Shown: one piece after another, positions 36,738-46,207 of the stretch | Position numbering within the stretch: position 1 is the stretch's first letter | How the letters are laid out: the number at the start of each line of letters is the position of its first letter | From: CAYLRY01 sp964386535 | GTDB taxonomy: Bacteria; Chloroflexota; Dehalococcoidia; Dehalococcoidales; UBA3254 | Direction: 5' to 3' | Assembly: GCA_964386535.1 (NCBI GenBank) | Contig: CAYLRY010000014.1 | Span: 1 to 64,000 of the forward strand | Length of the DNA: 64,000 nucleotides | The notes under the pieces: model-generated | The model's input: only the letters and a program-made list of their open reading frames with translations | Told to the model about the DNA's origin: nothing | Database searches by the model: none | Translations under genes and position numbers: made by a program

Positions 36738-38242
36738 AAAGAATAATCCAGTATCCGGTAAATTTGCTGCATATCCAGGCTACGGCGGACGATATCCGCC
36801 AGCTCATTATACTGTGTTTGCCGGTTTTTAGGGGAAGAAATGGATACAGATGAACCCCGTAAGTGCCGCAGATTATCCAGGAAAATCTGTGAAAATAAAG
36901 CATTATGAAACAAACCATGCAGATAACTGCCCAAGACCAAGCCTCCTTTGCCAGCCGCACCGTCTAAATAGCTCGCTTCCCCAGATGGGGTATTTAACAC
37001 CTGGAAAACCGCTTTTTCGGCACTTTCTGTTTTTCCCATGTGTATTTCATAGCCGTTTACTTCTACATTATTCAAATCTTTAAGCAGCCCATCACAGCAG
37101 ACAACTTTAGCCTTTACCTGCACGGTTCTCTTTTCCTCTTGAAAAACGGTCTCGCAGTCTAAAAGTCCCAGACCCTGAATAGAGGTATTGTCAGATTCTA
37201 TCCCCTGGGGGTCAAAAATAGCTTTTCCCAGCATTTGATAACCTCCGCAAATACCTATGACAGGGGTATGACCGGCTGCCAGGCGTATCACAGCCCGGTC
37301 CAGTCCTTTTTGTTTGAGATAGATTAGATCCGGAATGGTGCTCTTGGTTCCGGGGAGGATAACTAAATCAGGATTGCCCAATTCCTCTATTTCATAAATA
37401 TAGCGGACGGTACATCCCATTTCTTCCAGGGGATCAAAGTCATCATAGTTCGAGATATGAGGTAAACGGATAATGGCGATATTTAATCCCTGTCCCTTAG
37501 TGGCAGGAATTTTATCTTCAAGGAACACGGAATCTTCTTGGGCAATGCTAATATTCTTAAAAAAGGGAATAACGCCTAAGACGGGTTTAAGTGCCCGGTT
37601 TTCCAGCATTGCCAATCCGGGTTTTAAAAGCTCCAGATCCCCACGGAATTTATTAATGATCAGTCCTTTAACCAGATCACGCTCTCTGGCAGGGAGAAGC
37701 TCCAGGGTGCCAACCAGGGAAGCGAAGACACCACCTCTATCGATATCTCCTACCAGTAAAACCGGGGCTCCAGCCATGCGTGCGATACGCATATTCACGA
37801 TTTCTCTTTCCTTGAGATTGATTTCAGCAGGACTACCGGCCCCTTCTATCACGAGGATATCATAGGCTGTTCGCAGGCGATTAAGAGAATCCTCAATGAT
37901 CTGTAAAAGGAAAGGGGTATAAGCGTAATATTCACTGGCCTTGAGGTTTTTAGCTACTTTGCCCAGGACAATAACCTGCGAACGGGAATCTGCTTCCGGT
38001 TTAAGCAGCACCGGATTCATGTAGACGGTGGGTTCAATGCAAGCAGCCTCAGCCTGTACCGCCTGGGCCCGTCCGATTTCACCCCCCTCCCGTGTAACAA
38101 AAGAATTCAAGGCCATGTTTTGTGCTTTAAAAGGAGCTACACGGTAACCATCTTGACGGAAGATACGGCAGAGGGCAGTCACAATAATGCTTTTTCCAAC
38201 TGATGAGGCGGTACCCTGTACCATAATAGTTTTAACCGGCAT
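36728..38242 (-). CDS. cobQ: Cobyric acid synthase CobQ/CbiP
   Basis: Glutamine- and ATP-dependent amidation of the corrin side chains b, d, e and g. The 504 residues start with an ATP-binding dethiobiotin-synthetase-like domain (MVQGTASSVGKS, then APFKAQNMALNS) and end with a class I glutaminase domain whose Cys is in GICGGYQMLG and whose His is in SYLHGLFHN. Full length. Its start overlaps the ABC ATPase gene by 11 bases. Corrin-ring enzymes are absent in the window, so it would act on salvaged incomplete corrinoids. Confidence 0.96.
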   Translation of the reverse strand: MPVKTIMVQGTASSVGKSIIVTALCRIFRQDGYRVAPFKAQNMALNSFVTREGGEIGRAQAVQAEAACIEPTVYMNPVLLKPEADSRSQVIVLGKVAKNLKASEYYAYTPFLLQIIEDSLNRLRTAYDILVIEGAGSPAEINLKEREIVNMRIARMAGAPVLLVGDIDRGGVFASLVGTLELLPARERDLVKGLIINKFRGDLELLKPGLAMLENRALKPVLGVIPFFKNISIAQEDSVFLEDKIPATKGQGLNIAIIRLPHISNYDDFDPLEEMGCTVRYIYEIEELGNPDLVILPGTKSTIPDLIYLKQKGLDRAVIRLAAGHTPVIGICGGYQMLGKAIFDPQGIESDNTSIQGLGLLDCETVFQEEKRTVQVKAKVVCCDGLLKDLNNVEVNGYEIHMGKTESAEKAVFQVLNTPSGEASYLDGAAGKGGLVLGSYLHGLFHNALFSQIFLDNLRHLRGSSVSISSPKNRQTQYNELADIVRRSLDMQQIYRILDYSLIG

Positions 38243-39029
38243 TTGTATTTCTCTTTCCCATTAATACAACGACAGGCAACCCGTTGTCCGGATGGGGTTG
38301 AACATAACTTTCAGTACCATAGACAGCCCTTATATTTTCTACCGTAATTACCTGTTCAGGAGTGCCCTCAGCATGCAGAGTTCCTTTTTTCAGCATCAAA
38401 ATACGGTGGCAATACTGGGCTGCTAGATTCAGATCGTGAAGGGCTATTAGAATTGCCAGGCTTTTCTCCCGGCAAAGGTCGCTTATCAGTTCCATGACTT
38501 CTACCTGGTGGTTGATGTCCAGATTTGCTGTGGGCTCATCCAGCAAGATAGCCTGGGGTTCCTGGGCCAATACCCTTGCGATGGTTACTCTCTGCCTTTC
38601 GCCTCCGGATAGTTCCCCCATTCTTCTTTCTGCCAGAGGAAGAATACCGGTACGGTCCATGGCCCACCAGGCAATGGCTAGATCCCGGGGACTTTCGTTA
38701 CGCAGCAGTCCTAGATGGGGGTTGCGACCCAGAAGTACGACTTCAGAGACGCTAAAGGAATCCGGTATTGATGGATTTTGGGGAACTACCCCGATCCGGC
38801 ACGCTAGTTGGCTGTGTGAAAAATAGTTGGTCTGCTGACCATCGAGAAGAATCCGGCCAGAGCGCAGGGGCATCACGCGGCTGACGGCTTTGATCACGCT
38901 GGTCTTTCCACAACCATTAGGCCCCACCATTCCCAGCACTTCGCCGGGTGATAAATGAAAGCTCAGACCTTCAACCACATGATGGCCATTGTAGCTTAAA
39001 GATATATTTTGTATGTCTAGTTTTAGCAT
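38232..39029 (-). CDS. btuD: ABC transporter ATPase, cobalamin/iron-siderophore type (BtuD-like)
   Basis: A 265-residue cytoplasmic ATPase with Walker A GPNGCGKT (36-43), the Q loop near VVPQNP, signature LSGGERQR (140-147) and Walker B ILLDEPTANLD (161-171). It belongs to the FepC/BtuD family. With the permease and binding protein upstream and a B12 riboswitch, corrinoid import is the natural role. Confidence 0.94.
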   Translation of the reverse strand: MLKLDIQNISLSYNGHHVVEGLSFHLSPGEVLGMVGPNGCGKTSVIKAVSRVMPLRSGRILLDGQQTNYFSHSQLACRIGVVPQNPSIPDSFSVSEVVLLGRNPHLGLLRNESPRDLAIAWWAMDRTGILPLAERRMGELSGGERQRVTIARVLAQEPQAILLDEPTANLDINHQVEVMELISDLCREKSLAILIALHDLNLAAQYCHRILMLKKGTLHAEGTPEQVITVENIRAVYGTESYVQPHPDNGLPVVVLMGKRNTNAG

Positions 39030-39179
39030 TAATCCTGATTAAGATCCAAAATAATAAATAACATTCAACTCTAAATTAAATAATTCAATCAAAATAATAA
39101 ATATAAAGTTAATTATTAAATATTGATAGGCTTGGATTATTTTTATATGGTTAATATTTTTTTGAAGTTTATCCTCCTT

Positions 39180-40268
39180 CTAAAAGACTGCTTTCTTTTT
39201 CCTTCTTAAGAGGAAAAGAAAAAACGGCGCTCCCAGAAAAGCGGTTATCACACCTACCGGTACTTCACTTGACGGCAGGATAGTCCGGCTGGCAGTATCT
39301 GCCAGCATTAAAAGAATGGCTCCCGCAACGGCTGATAAAGGCAATAAAGTGCGGTGGTCAGGTCCCCATATGAGACGCACTGCATGAGGAACGATAATGC
39401 CCACAAAACCAATGGTACCAACGAAACAGACAGCGGCTGCGGTGATTAAAGTAGCTGCTGCCAGCAGTATCAATTTGGTTTTCTCCACATTAATTCCCAG
39501 TTGTTGCGCCTGCTCTTCATCTAGCTGCATGACGTTCAAAGGACGGGCGAAGATGAAGATCACTACCGTTCCAAGAGCTATATATGGAGCGACCAGGGCA
39601 AGCTGGCTCCAGTCGCTGAGGGCGAAACGTCCCATCATCCAGGCCAGGATACCATGGGTCTTATCCGGTGAAATCAGGGTAATATAAGAGGTAAGTGAAA
39701 TAAGGAAGGCGCCTATGGCAACCCCTGCCAGAATCAAGGTAGTGACCGGAAGAGTCTTTCCGACCCTGGCAATCAGATAGACTACAAATACTGCGACCAG
39801 AGCTCCCAGGAACGCCAGCAGGGGTATAAAATAAATACCCGAAAAGGTCCATGGGAGGACAAAACCCAGAGCAGCGCCCAAGGCTGCTCCCTGCGCCACT
39901 CCTATGAGATAGGGATCTGCCAGAGGGTTACGAAATAATCCCTGGTAGGTAGCGCCGGCGACTCCCAGGGCAGCGCCTACCATTCCCGCCATCAGGATAC
40001 GGGGCAATCTAATGCCTGTAATAATCATTTCGGTGGTAGCTGACCAGTCTCCGCTAAGGTTAATTAGAGGCAGGTGAGATACGAGGATTCCCCAGACTGT
40101 GCTAAAAGGGATGCGCACGCTTCCAACCGTCAGGGCCAGTATAGCGATGATAATGCATACCAGCGCCAACCCCCCTATAGAATAGAGGCGGAACTGCCAG
40201 CGGCGGGAATAATGCGCCGTGTTTTTCTCAATTTGATAACTTACATTTTCACCAGTTTGAGTTACCAA
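39180..40268 (-). CDS. btuC: ABC transporter permease, FecCD/BtuC type
   Basis: A 362-residue membrane protein with about ten hydrophobic segments. BtuC/FecD marks are RLPRILMAGMVGAALGVAGA, YQGLFRNPLADPYLIGVAQG, and the C-terminal FVGIIVPHAVRLIWGPDHR. TTG at 40268 is the only sensible start, with a weak ribosome site. An A/T-rich 150-nt gap (39030-39179) separates it from btuD, without a clear terminator. Confidence 0.94.
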   Translation of the reverse strand: MVTQTGENVSYQIEKNTAHYSRRWQFRLYSIGGLALVCIIIAILALTVGSVRIPFSTVWGILVSHLPLINLSGDWSATTEMIITGIRLPRILMAGMVGAALGVAGATYQGLFRNPLADPYLIGVAQGAALGAALGFVLPWTFSGIYFIPLLAFLGALVAVFVVYLIARVGKTLPVTTLILAGVAIGAFLISLTSYITLISPDKTHGILAWMMGRFALSDWSQLALVAPYIALGTVVIFIFARPLNVMQLDEEQAQQLGINVEKTKLILLAAATLITAAAVCFVGTIGFVGIIVPHAVRLIWGPDHRTLLPLSAVAGAILLMLADTASRTILPSSEVPVGVITAFLGAPFFLFLLRRKKKAVF

Positions 40269-40364
40269 AATATTTTTCGATTACCTCAGAAATCATATTA
40301 GTCGATGGTACCGGATGCTTTATTTTAATATATTATTTTATTATTTATTAAACTAAATAAACAG

Positions 40365-41285
40365 TTACTTATTTTGAAAAATCTCAGGATGAGTCAATTT
40401 CGCCAGTTCCTCCAATCCGTCCACGATGCGCGGGGTAGTGCGTCCGAAGATGTCAGTATCTATCATAAAGACCCGGTTATTTTTCAGGGCATCCGTGGCC
40501 TGGAGACGGGGTTCGTTTCTAATGTAGTCAAAAGAGGTATTTTTGGATCCCATACTGCTCATCACCACGATAAGCTGCGGATTTCTCTGTACCACGGTTT
40601 CCAGTGTTATAGTGGCGTATCCGCTGAGATCGGCGGCGATATTAATCCCCCCGGTCTTTTGTATCAGATCATTTATCATGGTGTTGCTGCCTGCGGTATA
40701 AATAGGGTCATGCCAGGTGACGTAAAATACCCTGGGCTTAATGTCATTGGACAAAATAAGGGTTTTTTCTGTAATTGCCCTTATCCGTTTTTCCAGGTTA
40801 GAAACAAGTGCATCAGCTTTTTGATCTTCCCCAGTAATTTGGCCTGCTAGCTTAATATCTTTCAACACCGCCTCTATTGTGGCAGGTTTGATGGCCAGTA
40901 CTTTAATACCCAGTTTTTCCAGAGCCGGTATTACGTCAGATTTATGTATGTCGCTGGCCAGCACCAGATCCGGCTGCTGGGCAACTACTTTTTCCACGTC
41001 CACCTGGCTGAAACCAGAAACCTGAGGTTTCGTCTTAGCGGCTTCAGGATAGTTACAATAGGTAGTCACGCCGACTATTTTTTCGTCTAATCCAAGAGCA
41101 TAAAGGATCTCAGTGTTGGAAGGGGCCAATGAAATAATACGCTGCGGGATGGATTCAATTTGAACGCTTCTACCCAGGTCATCTGTAATATTTACTGACA
41201 GACAGGTTTCAGCAGGGGATTGACAGCCGGTAAACACCAGTAACACTGAAAATGGAATGATAATCATCATCAAGAAATATTTCAT
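40365..41285 (-). CDS. btuF: Corrinoid-binding lipoprotein, BtuF/FecB type
   Basis: A 306-residue lipoprotein with lipobox VFTGC (Cys21) and the periplasmic-binding fold of class III: RIISLAPSNTEILYALGLDEKIVG-type opening (split here as IISLAPSNTEILYALG and DEKIVGVT) and PDLVLASD. It is the first gene after the cobalamin riboswitch, so it should capture cobalamin or other corrinoids at the cell surface and pass them to BtuCD. Confidence 0.93.
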   Translation of the reverse strand: MKYFLMMIIIPFSVLLVFTGCQSPAETCLSVNITDDLGRSVQIESIPQRIISLAPSNTEILYALGLDEKIVGVTTYCNYPEAAKTKPQVSGFSQVDVEKVVAQQPDLVLASDIHKSDVIPALEKLGIKVLAIKPATIEAVLKDIKLAGQITGEDQKADALVSNLEKRIRAITEKTLILSNDIKPRVFYVTWHDPIYTAGSNTMINDLIQKTGGINIAADLSGYATITLETVVQRNPQLIVVMSSMGSKNTSFDYIRNEPRLQATDALKNNRVFMIDTDIFGRTTPRIVDGLEELAKLTHPEIFQNK

Positions 41286-41404
41286 CTACACATCCTGACA
41301 CCGGACAGGCCGGCAATTTTTTAATATCAAAAACAATTTTCAAATTATAATTGTTTATACATTATCCTCTTGAATAAAAAGAGTTAATGCTACCTGAAAG
41401 ATCG

Positions 41405-41447
41405 CCAAAAAATAAAATCCCCCTCAAACAACCAGTGAGGGGGATTT
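41405..41447 (-). terminator. Riboswitch-controlled terminator before btuF
   Basis: On the minus strand AAATCCCCCTC (41447-41437) pairs with GAGGGGGATTT (41425-41415), followed by TATTTTTT. It directly follows the cobalamin riboswitch and precedes btuF by about 120 nt, so it is the likely expression platform: transcription stops when B12 is bound. Confidence 0.88.
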
Positions 41448-41454
41448 AAAAGTT

Positions 41455-41590
41455 TACGCTCACATCCCACCTCCTTTCCCGCGGAGGAATTACCGGACTC
41501 AGCGTTCTGGCTTTCCACCAGTTATTCCTGGGGATCACAGTAGGCGGTACTGCGCCGGATTTCCACCGGCTTGCACTCTGAGACTCAACA
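41455..41590 (-). promoter_or_regulatory. Cobalamin riboswitch
   Basis: The minus strand shows the conserved cobalamin aptamer parts in order: GTGCAAGCCGGTGGAAATCC near 41576-41557 (P4 hairpin with its GGTGgAAATCC loop), CCGCCTACTGTGATCC near 41546-41531 (core), then AAAGCCAGAACGCTGAGTCC near 41514-41495 (B12-box side). A terminator hairpin follows. The exact ends are uncertain by about 10 nt. It should control the 11-kb run of B12 uptake and salvage genes from btuF to cobU. Confidence 0.9.
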
Positions 41591-41649
41591 ATATTCTATT
41601 GTTTATAACATACAACAAAAACCCCTAAAAAACAAGGGGCACTCATTTA

Positions 41650-42510
41650 TTATTTCTGGGCGGCTAAAGCAGCCTGTCTTTCCCTATAAGCCTGGATATA
41701 ACGGCGAGCACGTTTATCTCTGGCTAACAAGAGGTCAGTCCCTAAAACATAGGGACGTACCTTGGCCACATCCACCACCGGACAGGTAACCCCGGCTGCA
41801 ATGGTCATAGCCAGGTAGCTGGTATTTACATAAATACGATCGGGCATACCAAAGGAGATATTGCTGGCGCCCAGCGTCATATTAACGCCGAGTCTGGCTT
41901 TGATTTCGCGAATGGTCTGGAGTGCTGTCACCGCAGACATGGGATCCGCACCGATAGCCAGAGCCAGGCAGTCAATCACAATGTCTTCTCTGGGTATCCC
42001 CATCTGGGCTGCCCGGTTGACTATTTTTTCGGCTATCGCTATACGGGTAGCTGAATCTTTGGGGATACCGTTATCGTCCTGGGTTAAACCAACAACAGCA
42101 GTACCATATTCTTTAACTAGCGGCAGGACTCTTTCCAGTGACCGCTCCTCGCCGCTGACAGAATTGATCAAGGGTTTGCCTTTATAAATTTTTAGAGCAG
42201 CTTTTAAAGCTGCGGCATTTGCGCTGTCAATACATATAGGCACGTCCACTGTTTCCATGACAGCCTGTACTGCCTGAGGCAGGATAGGGGTTTCATCCAG
42301 ACCGAAGACCGTAACGTTGACATCCAGAACATCCGCCCCGGCCCTGACCTGTTCAGCGGCTTCTTTGCGGACGATGTCCATGTTGCCTGCTTTTAAAGAT
42401 TCAGCCAGCTTCTTTTTTCCGGCTGGATTAATACGCTCGCCTATGAGAACTGTCGGCCTTTCGTCACTGATAATTACTTCTTTTGTCGCACTGGTCAATT
42501 TCGTTTCCAT
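41650..42510 (-). CDS. Pterin-binding methyltransferase (methyltetrahydrofolate:corrinoid type)
   Basis: A 286-residue TIM-barrel protein of the pterin-binding family, like AcsE/MeTr or the methyltetrahydrofolate domain of MetH. The family motifs are LIGERINPAGKKKL, GADVLDVNV, the pterin Asp/Asn strands CIDSANAAAL and LINSVSGEE, and LGASNISFGMPDR. It should move a methyl group between methyltetrahydrofolate and a corrinoid protein. The ATG directly follows the stop of the RACo-like gene. No corrinoid-carrier gene is adjacent, so its partner is elsewhere. Confidence 0.88.
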   Translation of the reverse strand: METKLTSATKEVIISDERPTVLIGERINPAGKKKLAESLKAGNMDIVRKEAAEQVRAGADVLDVNVTVFGLDETPILPQAVQAVMETVDVPICIDSANAAALKAALKIYKGKPLINSVSGEERSLERVLPLVKEYGTAVVGLTQDDNGIPKDSATRIAIAEKIVNRAAQMGIPREDIVIDCLALAIGADPMSAVTALQTIREIKARLGVNMTLGASNISFGMPDRIYVNTSYLAMTIAAGVTCPVVDVAKVRPYVLGTDLLLARDKRARRYIQAYRERQAALAAQK

Positions 42511-44349
42511 CTAACTTATCTCCTTCCTTTTACCATTTTGAATATGATATTCACCCAGATAACCGGCTTGCATAAAGGTTTTCATAAAGCCAGGGGTTGT
42601 AGCCAGTTCAATATAACTTACCATGCCGGCCAGTTTTTGTGCCTCCAGGCGCTGGGGAAGTGAAACAAGGGCGATTTTTGCTCCCAGTCCGGCGGCATTG
42701 CCGACCTGACGGAAACAATTTAGAGGGAGTGACGGCAACATACCCGTTGCCACTGCGCTGCGAACGTCTATATAGGTCCCGAAAGCACCGGCAATGATCA
42801 CCTCATGGATGTCTTCGTCTGATTTTCCGGCAGATTCCAATAAGACCTGTATGCCGCTGCGAATGGCGGCTTTGGCCAGTTGCAATTCTCTGATATCATG
42901 CTGGGTTATTGCCACGGCAGTCTCTCCGTCCGGCTTCACAGCCAGGACAACTTCCAATTGTTCACCGGAATTGTGAGTATGGGGGCTGTCAGGTATAATG
43001 CGTCCGCTGGCATCTATGATCCCTGACAGGTAGAATTGGGCCAGGGCGTCAATTACGCCTGAGCCGCAAATCCCAATAGGTGGGGCATTATCAATTGTCT
43101 GGAAATCAATTTGTCCGTTTTCCACCTTCAGGCGTTCAATAGCTCCGCTGGCCGCACGCATCCCGTACTGGATATGACCTCCTTCAAAAGCGGGGCCTGA
43201 AGCGCAGGAGGTGCTGAGGATATGTCCATTAAAAATTAGAGACACTTCGGTATTGGTACCGATATCAATGGCAATGGCAGGTTCTTTAATCCGGCCGGCA
43301 TCAATGGCCAGGAGCATGGAAATATGATCGGCTCCCACGTACCCTGCTACATTAGGAAGGAGATGTACGTTGGCTCCGGGTGAGAGATGAAGCCCCATAT
43401 CCCGGGCCTTGATATCTATGGCTTCCTGGACATTAGCCACGAAGGGTGAAAAGGCCAATTGTTTAACAGGGAGTCCCAGCATTAGATGATGGATGGCTGT
43501 GTTACCTACAACTACTGCATCCAGGATAGCATCAGGGGGGGCCTGTATACGGGCACATAGATCGCGGGCTAACTGGTCAATAGCGGACACCTCCAGCGCC
43601 TGTAAACGGGCAGCTTCCTCAGGCGATTTCATGGCATTTAGCATACGGCTGGTAATATCTTCCCCGTAACTAATCTGAGGGTTCATGACCCCCTGAGAGG
43701 CCAGGGTATTGCCGGTAAGTAAATCTACCAGATATCCTGCGATCTTGGTGGTTCCTACATCTACCGCCAGTCCAAGGGAACGGCAGGCTGGAGGTGAAAC
43801 TGCAATTACTTCGTGGTCTTTTACAGAGACCCGGGCTTCCCAGTTATAGTCACGCAAATCAGTGGATAATCTTCGTAGTACAGCAATATCAATGTTATTA
43901 CAATTAAGGTGCTGCTGACCTAATGCCTGACAGACCCGCGTGGCATCTGAACGTAAATCGTGCAAGTCAGGCGGAGCTACCTTGATATTATAGGTCTTAA
44001 CGGCAGGTTCAGGAGCAACCGTTAACTCCATCCCTTCTACCTGCATACGCTGGAGGGTGGTCATGGATTCCGGGGGAACATGCAAAGTGCAATCACTTAG
44101 AGGGAAGGTCAAGCAGGCCAACCGCCAGCCGGCTTGTATTTCTGCTGGGGTGAATATCTTTTGTTCAGTGGTGGTAGGATTTGAAACCAGACCTCGCAGC
44201 ACCTGGATCTTACAGGCATTACATTTCCCCTGTCCCCCGCAGATGCTGGCCAGTCCGGCGCCAAGCCGACGGGCGCATTCCAGTAGCGAACCTCCCTCCG
44301 GGCATTCTCCACGTCGTCCCAATGGCTCGAATTCAATTTGAAAAGACAT
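42511..44349 (-). CDS. RACo-like reductive activator of corrinoid enzymes (2Fe-2S + ASKHA domain)
   Basis: A 612-residue protein. The N-terminus is a plant-type 2Fe-2S ferredoxin with Cys37, Cys43, Cys46 and Cys79. After a linker, the C-terminal ASKHA ATPase domain begins at LGLAVDVGTTKIAGYLVDL and includes AIAIDIGTNTEVSL and VIIAGAFGTYID. Such proteins reduce inactive Co(II) corrinoid back to Co(I) at the cost of ATP. Pairing with the corrinoid methyltransferase is functionally coherent. The length is near the family norm of about 600-650. ATG 44349. Confidence 0.9.
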   Translation of the reverse strand: MSFQIEFEPLGRRGECPEGGSLLECARRLGAGLASICGGQGKCNACKIQVLRGLVSNPTTTEQKIFTPAEIQAGWRLACLTFPLSDCTLHVPPESMTTLQRMQVEGMELTVAPEPAVKTYNIKVAPPDLHDLRSDATRVCQALGQQHLNCNNIDIAVLRRLSTDLRDYNWEARVSVKDHEVIAVSPPACRSLGLAVDVGTTKIAGYLVDLLTGNTLASQGVMNPQISYGEDITSRMLNAMKSPEEAARLQALEVSAIDQLARDLCARIQAPPDAILDAVVVGNTAIHHLMLGLPVKQLAFSPFVANVQEAIDIKARDMGLHLSPGANVHLLPNVAGYVGADHISMLLAIDAGRIKEPAIAIDIGTNTEVSLIFNGHILSTSCASGPAFEGGHIQYGMRAASGAIERLKVENGQIDFQTIDNAPPIGICGSGVIDALAQFYLSGIIDASGRIIPDSPHTHNSGEQLEVVLAVKPDGETAVAITQHDIRELQLAKAAIRSGIQVLLESAGKSDEDIHEVIIAGAFGTYIDVRSAVATGMLPSLPLNCFRQVGNAAGLGAKIALVSLPQRLEAQKLAGMVSYIELATTPGFMKTFMQAGYLGEYHIQNGKRKEIS

Positions 44350-45409
44350 AATTAATGCTAAACCTCTACATTATTGTGCGATTGTCAATGTGCTACCTTA
44401 AATGAAATACAAAAAATCAAAATATTAAAAGAAACTTAAGCTTTTATTAAATATTGCCTGAGAGAAAAAAGGCTTAAGTGTTAATAATGATATTAATCTC
44501 CTAAAAAAGCGGTTTTTCACCGGTTGATTTTCATAATAAGCATATCAGTAACGGTCGTTTTCTGTCCAGCCAGGAACAACCTGAAATTATTTTGCTTATG
44601 TCTGATCCAGAGGTTGTTTTAGATACTATCGAAGTAATCCGGAAAAGAAAGCCATATTATACAACAACTTTTATTTGTAAATGACCGCAAATCAGTCATC
44701 TAAAGTGGGCTCTGTTGTGAATATTTTAATTGAGCGATAATATACATGGCTGTCTATGTGACGGAAGAAAGAAGCCGAACTTCTACGCGAAGAAACCGAT
44801 ATAATATTCTCTCTAAATAGGAGCCCTGGCAACCGGGTTCAAGTAAAAATTTGTAGAAGTTTTTCATATATTTGGCTATAATCTCGGCATGGCTGCCCGA
44901 ATTGCCAATGATATAATGGGAATTACTCAAATAAAAGACATTTATAAACGGGAAATAATTTTACCGGTAATATATACATGAGTAAAAGGTGAAGTTTCAG
45001 ACTAGCAGAATTTCGAGCGAATTTACCGGCACTTAACTGGCAAAAATCCAGATATTATTACAAATAAAAACCTGGCTCAAATGCAAAAAGGTCTTAGAAT
45101 TGTATTTTATGCTAATTTTAGAGGCTAAATTTCTGACCAAAATGTTAAAATACTACCTTTTTGCAGTACAGCCAGACTTGTTTTTCAGGAATGGTGCGGT
45201 TTATTATGCTATAGTAAAAATGGAATTTTATAAACAAAAGGCATGGGAAGCCTTCAAAAAGGCAGAAAGCGCAGGTGCGGCCAGAGCGCAATTAAGGTTA
45301 TTCTTGGTATTGCGTGATTGAGGTTATCATAATGGATACCGTTAAGCCTGAGGTAAAAAAAGAGAGCAATATAAAGTCCAATTGCGGATGATTACCATAC
45401 TGCTGAAAT
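44350..45409. other. Gene-poor, probably decayed region
   Basis: More than 1 kb without a convincing gene. A frame from about 44499 to 44683 on the plus strand reads like former coding sequence (for example SNGRFLSSQEQPEIILLMSD) but has no start near its beginning and ends early. A 73-codon frame at 45100-45321 starts inside a dispersed repeat and resembles nothing I know. A histidine-kinase tail follows at 45410. The area looks like the remains of a signalling gene. Confidence 0.55.
45074..45117. repeat. 44-bp dispersed repeat, copy B
   Basis: Gap-free partner of the stretch at 36694-36737, 36 of 44 bases identical by hand count. It lies in the decayed region. Two copies 8.4 kb apart in unrelated contexts suggest a small repeat family. 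Confidence 0.55.
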
Positions 45410-45520
45410 CGCAACCTGTATGACGTGTGGGGGGAGAGCGAACTTGATAAAGGCTCCTCGTTTTTTGTAGCGGTTCCTACCAATAATTCAAATGGGACTG
45501 GAGATATAAAATTATCTTAA
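45410..45520 (+). pseudogene. C-terminal remnant of a histidine kinase
   Basis: The plus-strand frame from 45410 reads Y-D-V-W-G-E-S-E-L-D-K-G-S-S-F-F-V-A-V-P-T and stops at 45518-45520. This is the standard end of a histidine-kinase ATPase domain (W-x-E-S-x-x-x-K-G-S-x-F). The frame is closed by a stop just before 45410, and no N, G1 or G2 box is visible upstream in any frame. The receiver gene starts 13 nt later, consistent with a former kinase-regulator pair. Confidence 0.7.
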
Positions 45521-45533
45521 CAGGGATTTAACA

Positions 45534-45923
45534 ATGAAAGACAAGGTTAAAGTATTGATTGTTGAGGATGAAGTTATTATTTTAGAACTCCTTCAAGAAG
45601 TCTTCGAAAGTTTTAATAATTACCAGATATATTGCGCCGCTGATGGAGAAGAGGCTCTTAAAGCGGCGAAGGAACATAAGCCAGATATTATTCTAATGGA
45701 CGTGCAATTACCCCAAATTAACGGTCTTGACGTGTGCCGGCTGATAAAGTCAGATTCATCTTTGTCGCATGCCAGGGTATTGATATTGAGCGGGAGAACA
45801 CAAATCGATGATAAGCAAAAAGCCCTGGATGCCGGGGCGGACGATTATATTACAAAGCCGTTCACGCCTTCTCTTATAATTGAAAAGGTGGAGACAGTCT
45901 TAAAAAACTTCCAAACCGGATGA
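45534..45923 (+). CDS. Single-domain response regulator (receiver only)
   Basis: A 129-residue receiver with acidic residues in IVEDEV, phospho-acceptor Asp56 in LMDVQLP, switch Ser in LSGRTQ and Lys108 in TKPF, so it remains phosphorylatable. There is no output domain. It lies 13 nt after the remnant of a histidine kinase, so its own kinase has probably been lost and it may answer to another one. Confidence 0.88.
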   Translation: MKDKVKVLIVEDEVIILELLQEVFESFNNYQIYCAADGEEALKAAKEHKPDIILMDVQLPQINGLDVCRLIKSDSSLSHARVLILSGRTQIDDKQKALDAGADDYITKPFTPSLIIEKVETVLKNFQTG

Positions 45924-46123
45924 ATAAACCATAGCTAATATAGTGAAATCTGGAACGGTTAAAATAATTTCCTTCAAAGGCTGGCACTTAATACCGGCTA
46001 TTTGGCATTCAAGATTCCATTAAAGAAAATCAGACGATGTATTATTGACCTGACCTTAGGCTTGTAGTATGATATGACTTGAAATTATGGCTACTAACAA
46101 TAAACCTCTGTTGCTGCACGCAA

Positions 46124-46141
46124 AAGGTCTAATATGACCTT
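46124..46141. promoter_or_regulatory. Small inverted repeat upstream of hppA
   Basis: AAGGTC (46124-46129) and GACCTT (46136-46141) form a perfect dyad with a 6-bp spacer, 66 bp before the hppA start. It may be an operator or a chance palindrome. Nothing else clear is seen in the 284-bp gap. Confidence 0.3.
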
Positions 46142-46207
46142 CAATAAAGAATTTCTTAATCCTTGAGCAAAAAAAAGACAGTAAAGTCTTAGTAATAAGG
46201 AGGAAAA

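Noticed and set aside
44821..44855. GGGTTCAAG resembling a tRNA T-loop
   Set aside because: No acceptor, D-arm or anticodon arm can be built around it.
45100..45321. A 73-codon plus-strand frame in the decayed region
   Set aside because: It starts inside a dispersed repeat, has no good ribosome site and resembles no family.
45982..46000. TGGCAC resembling a sigma-54 -24 element
   Set aside because: No TTGC element at the correct distance.
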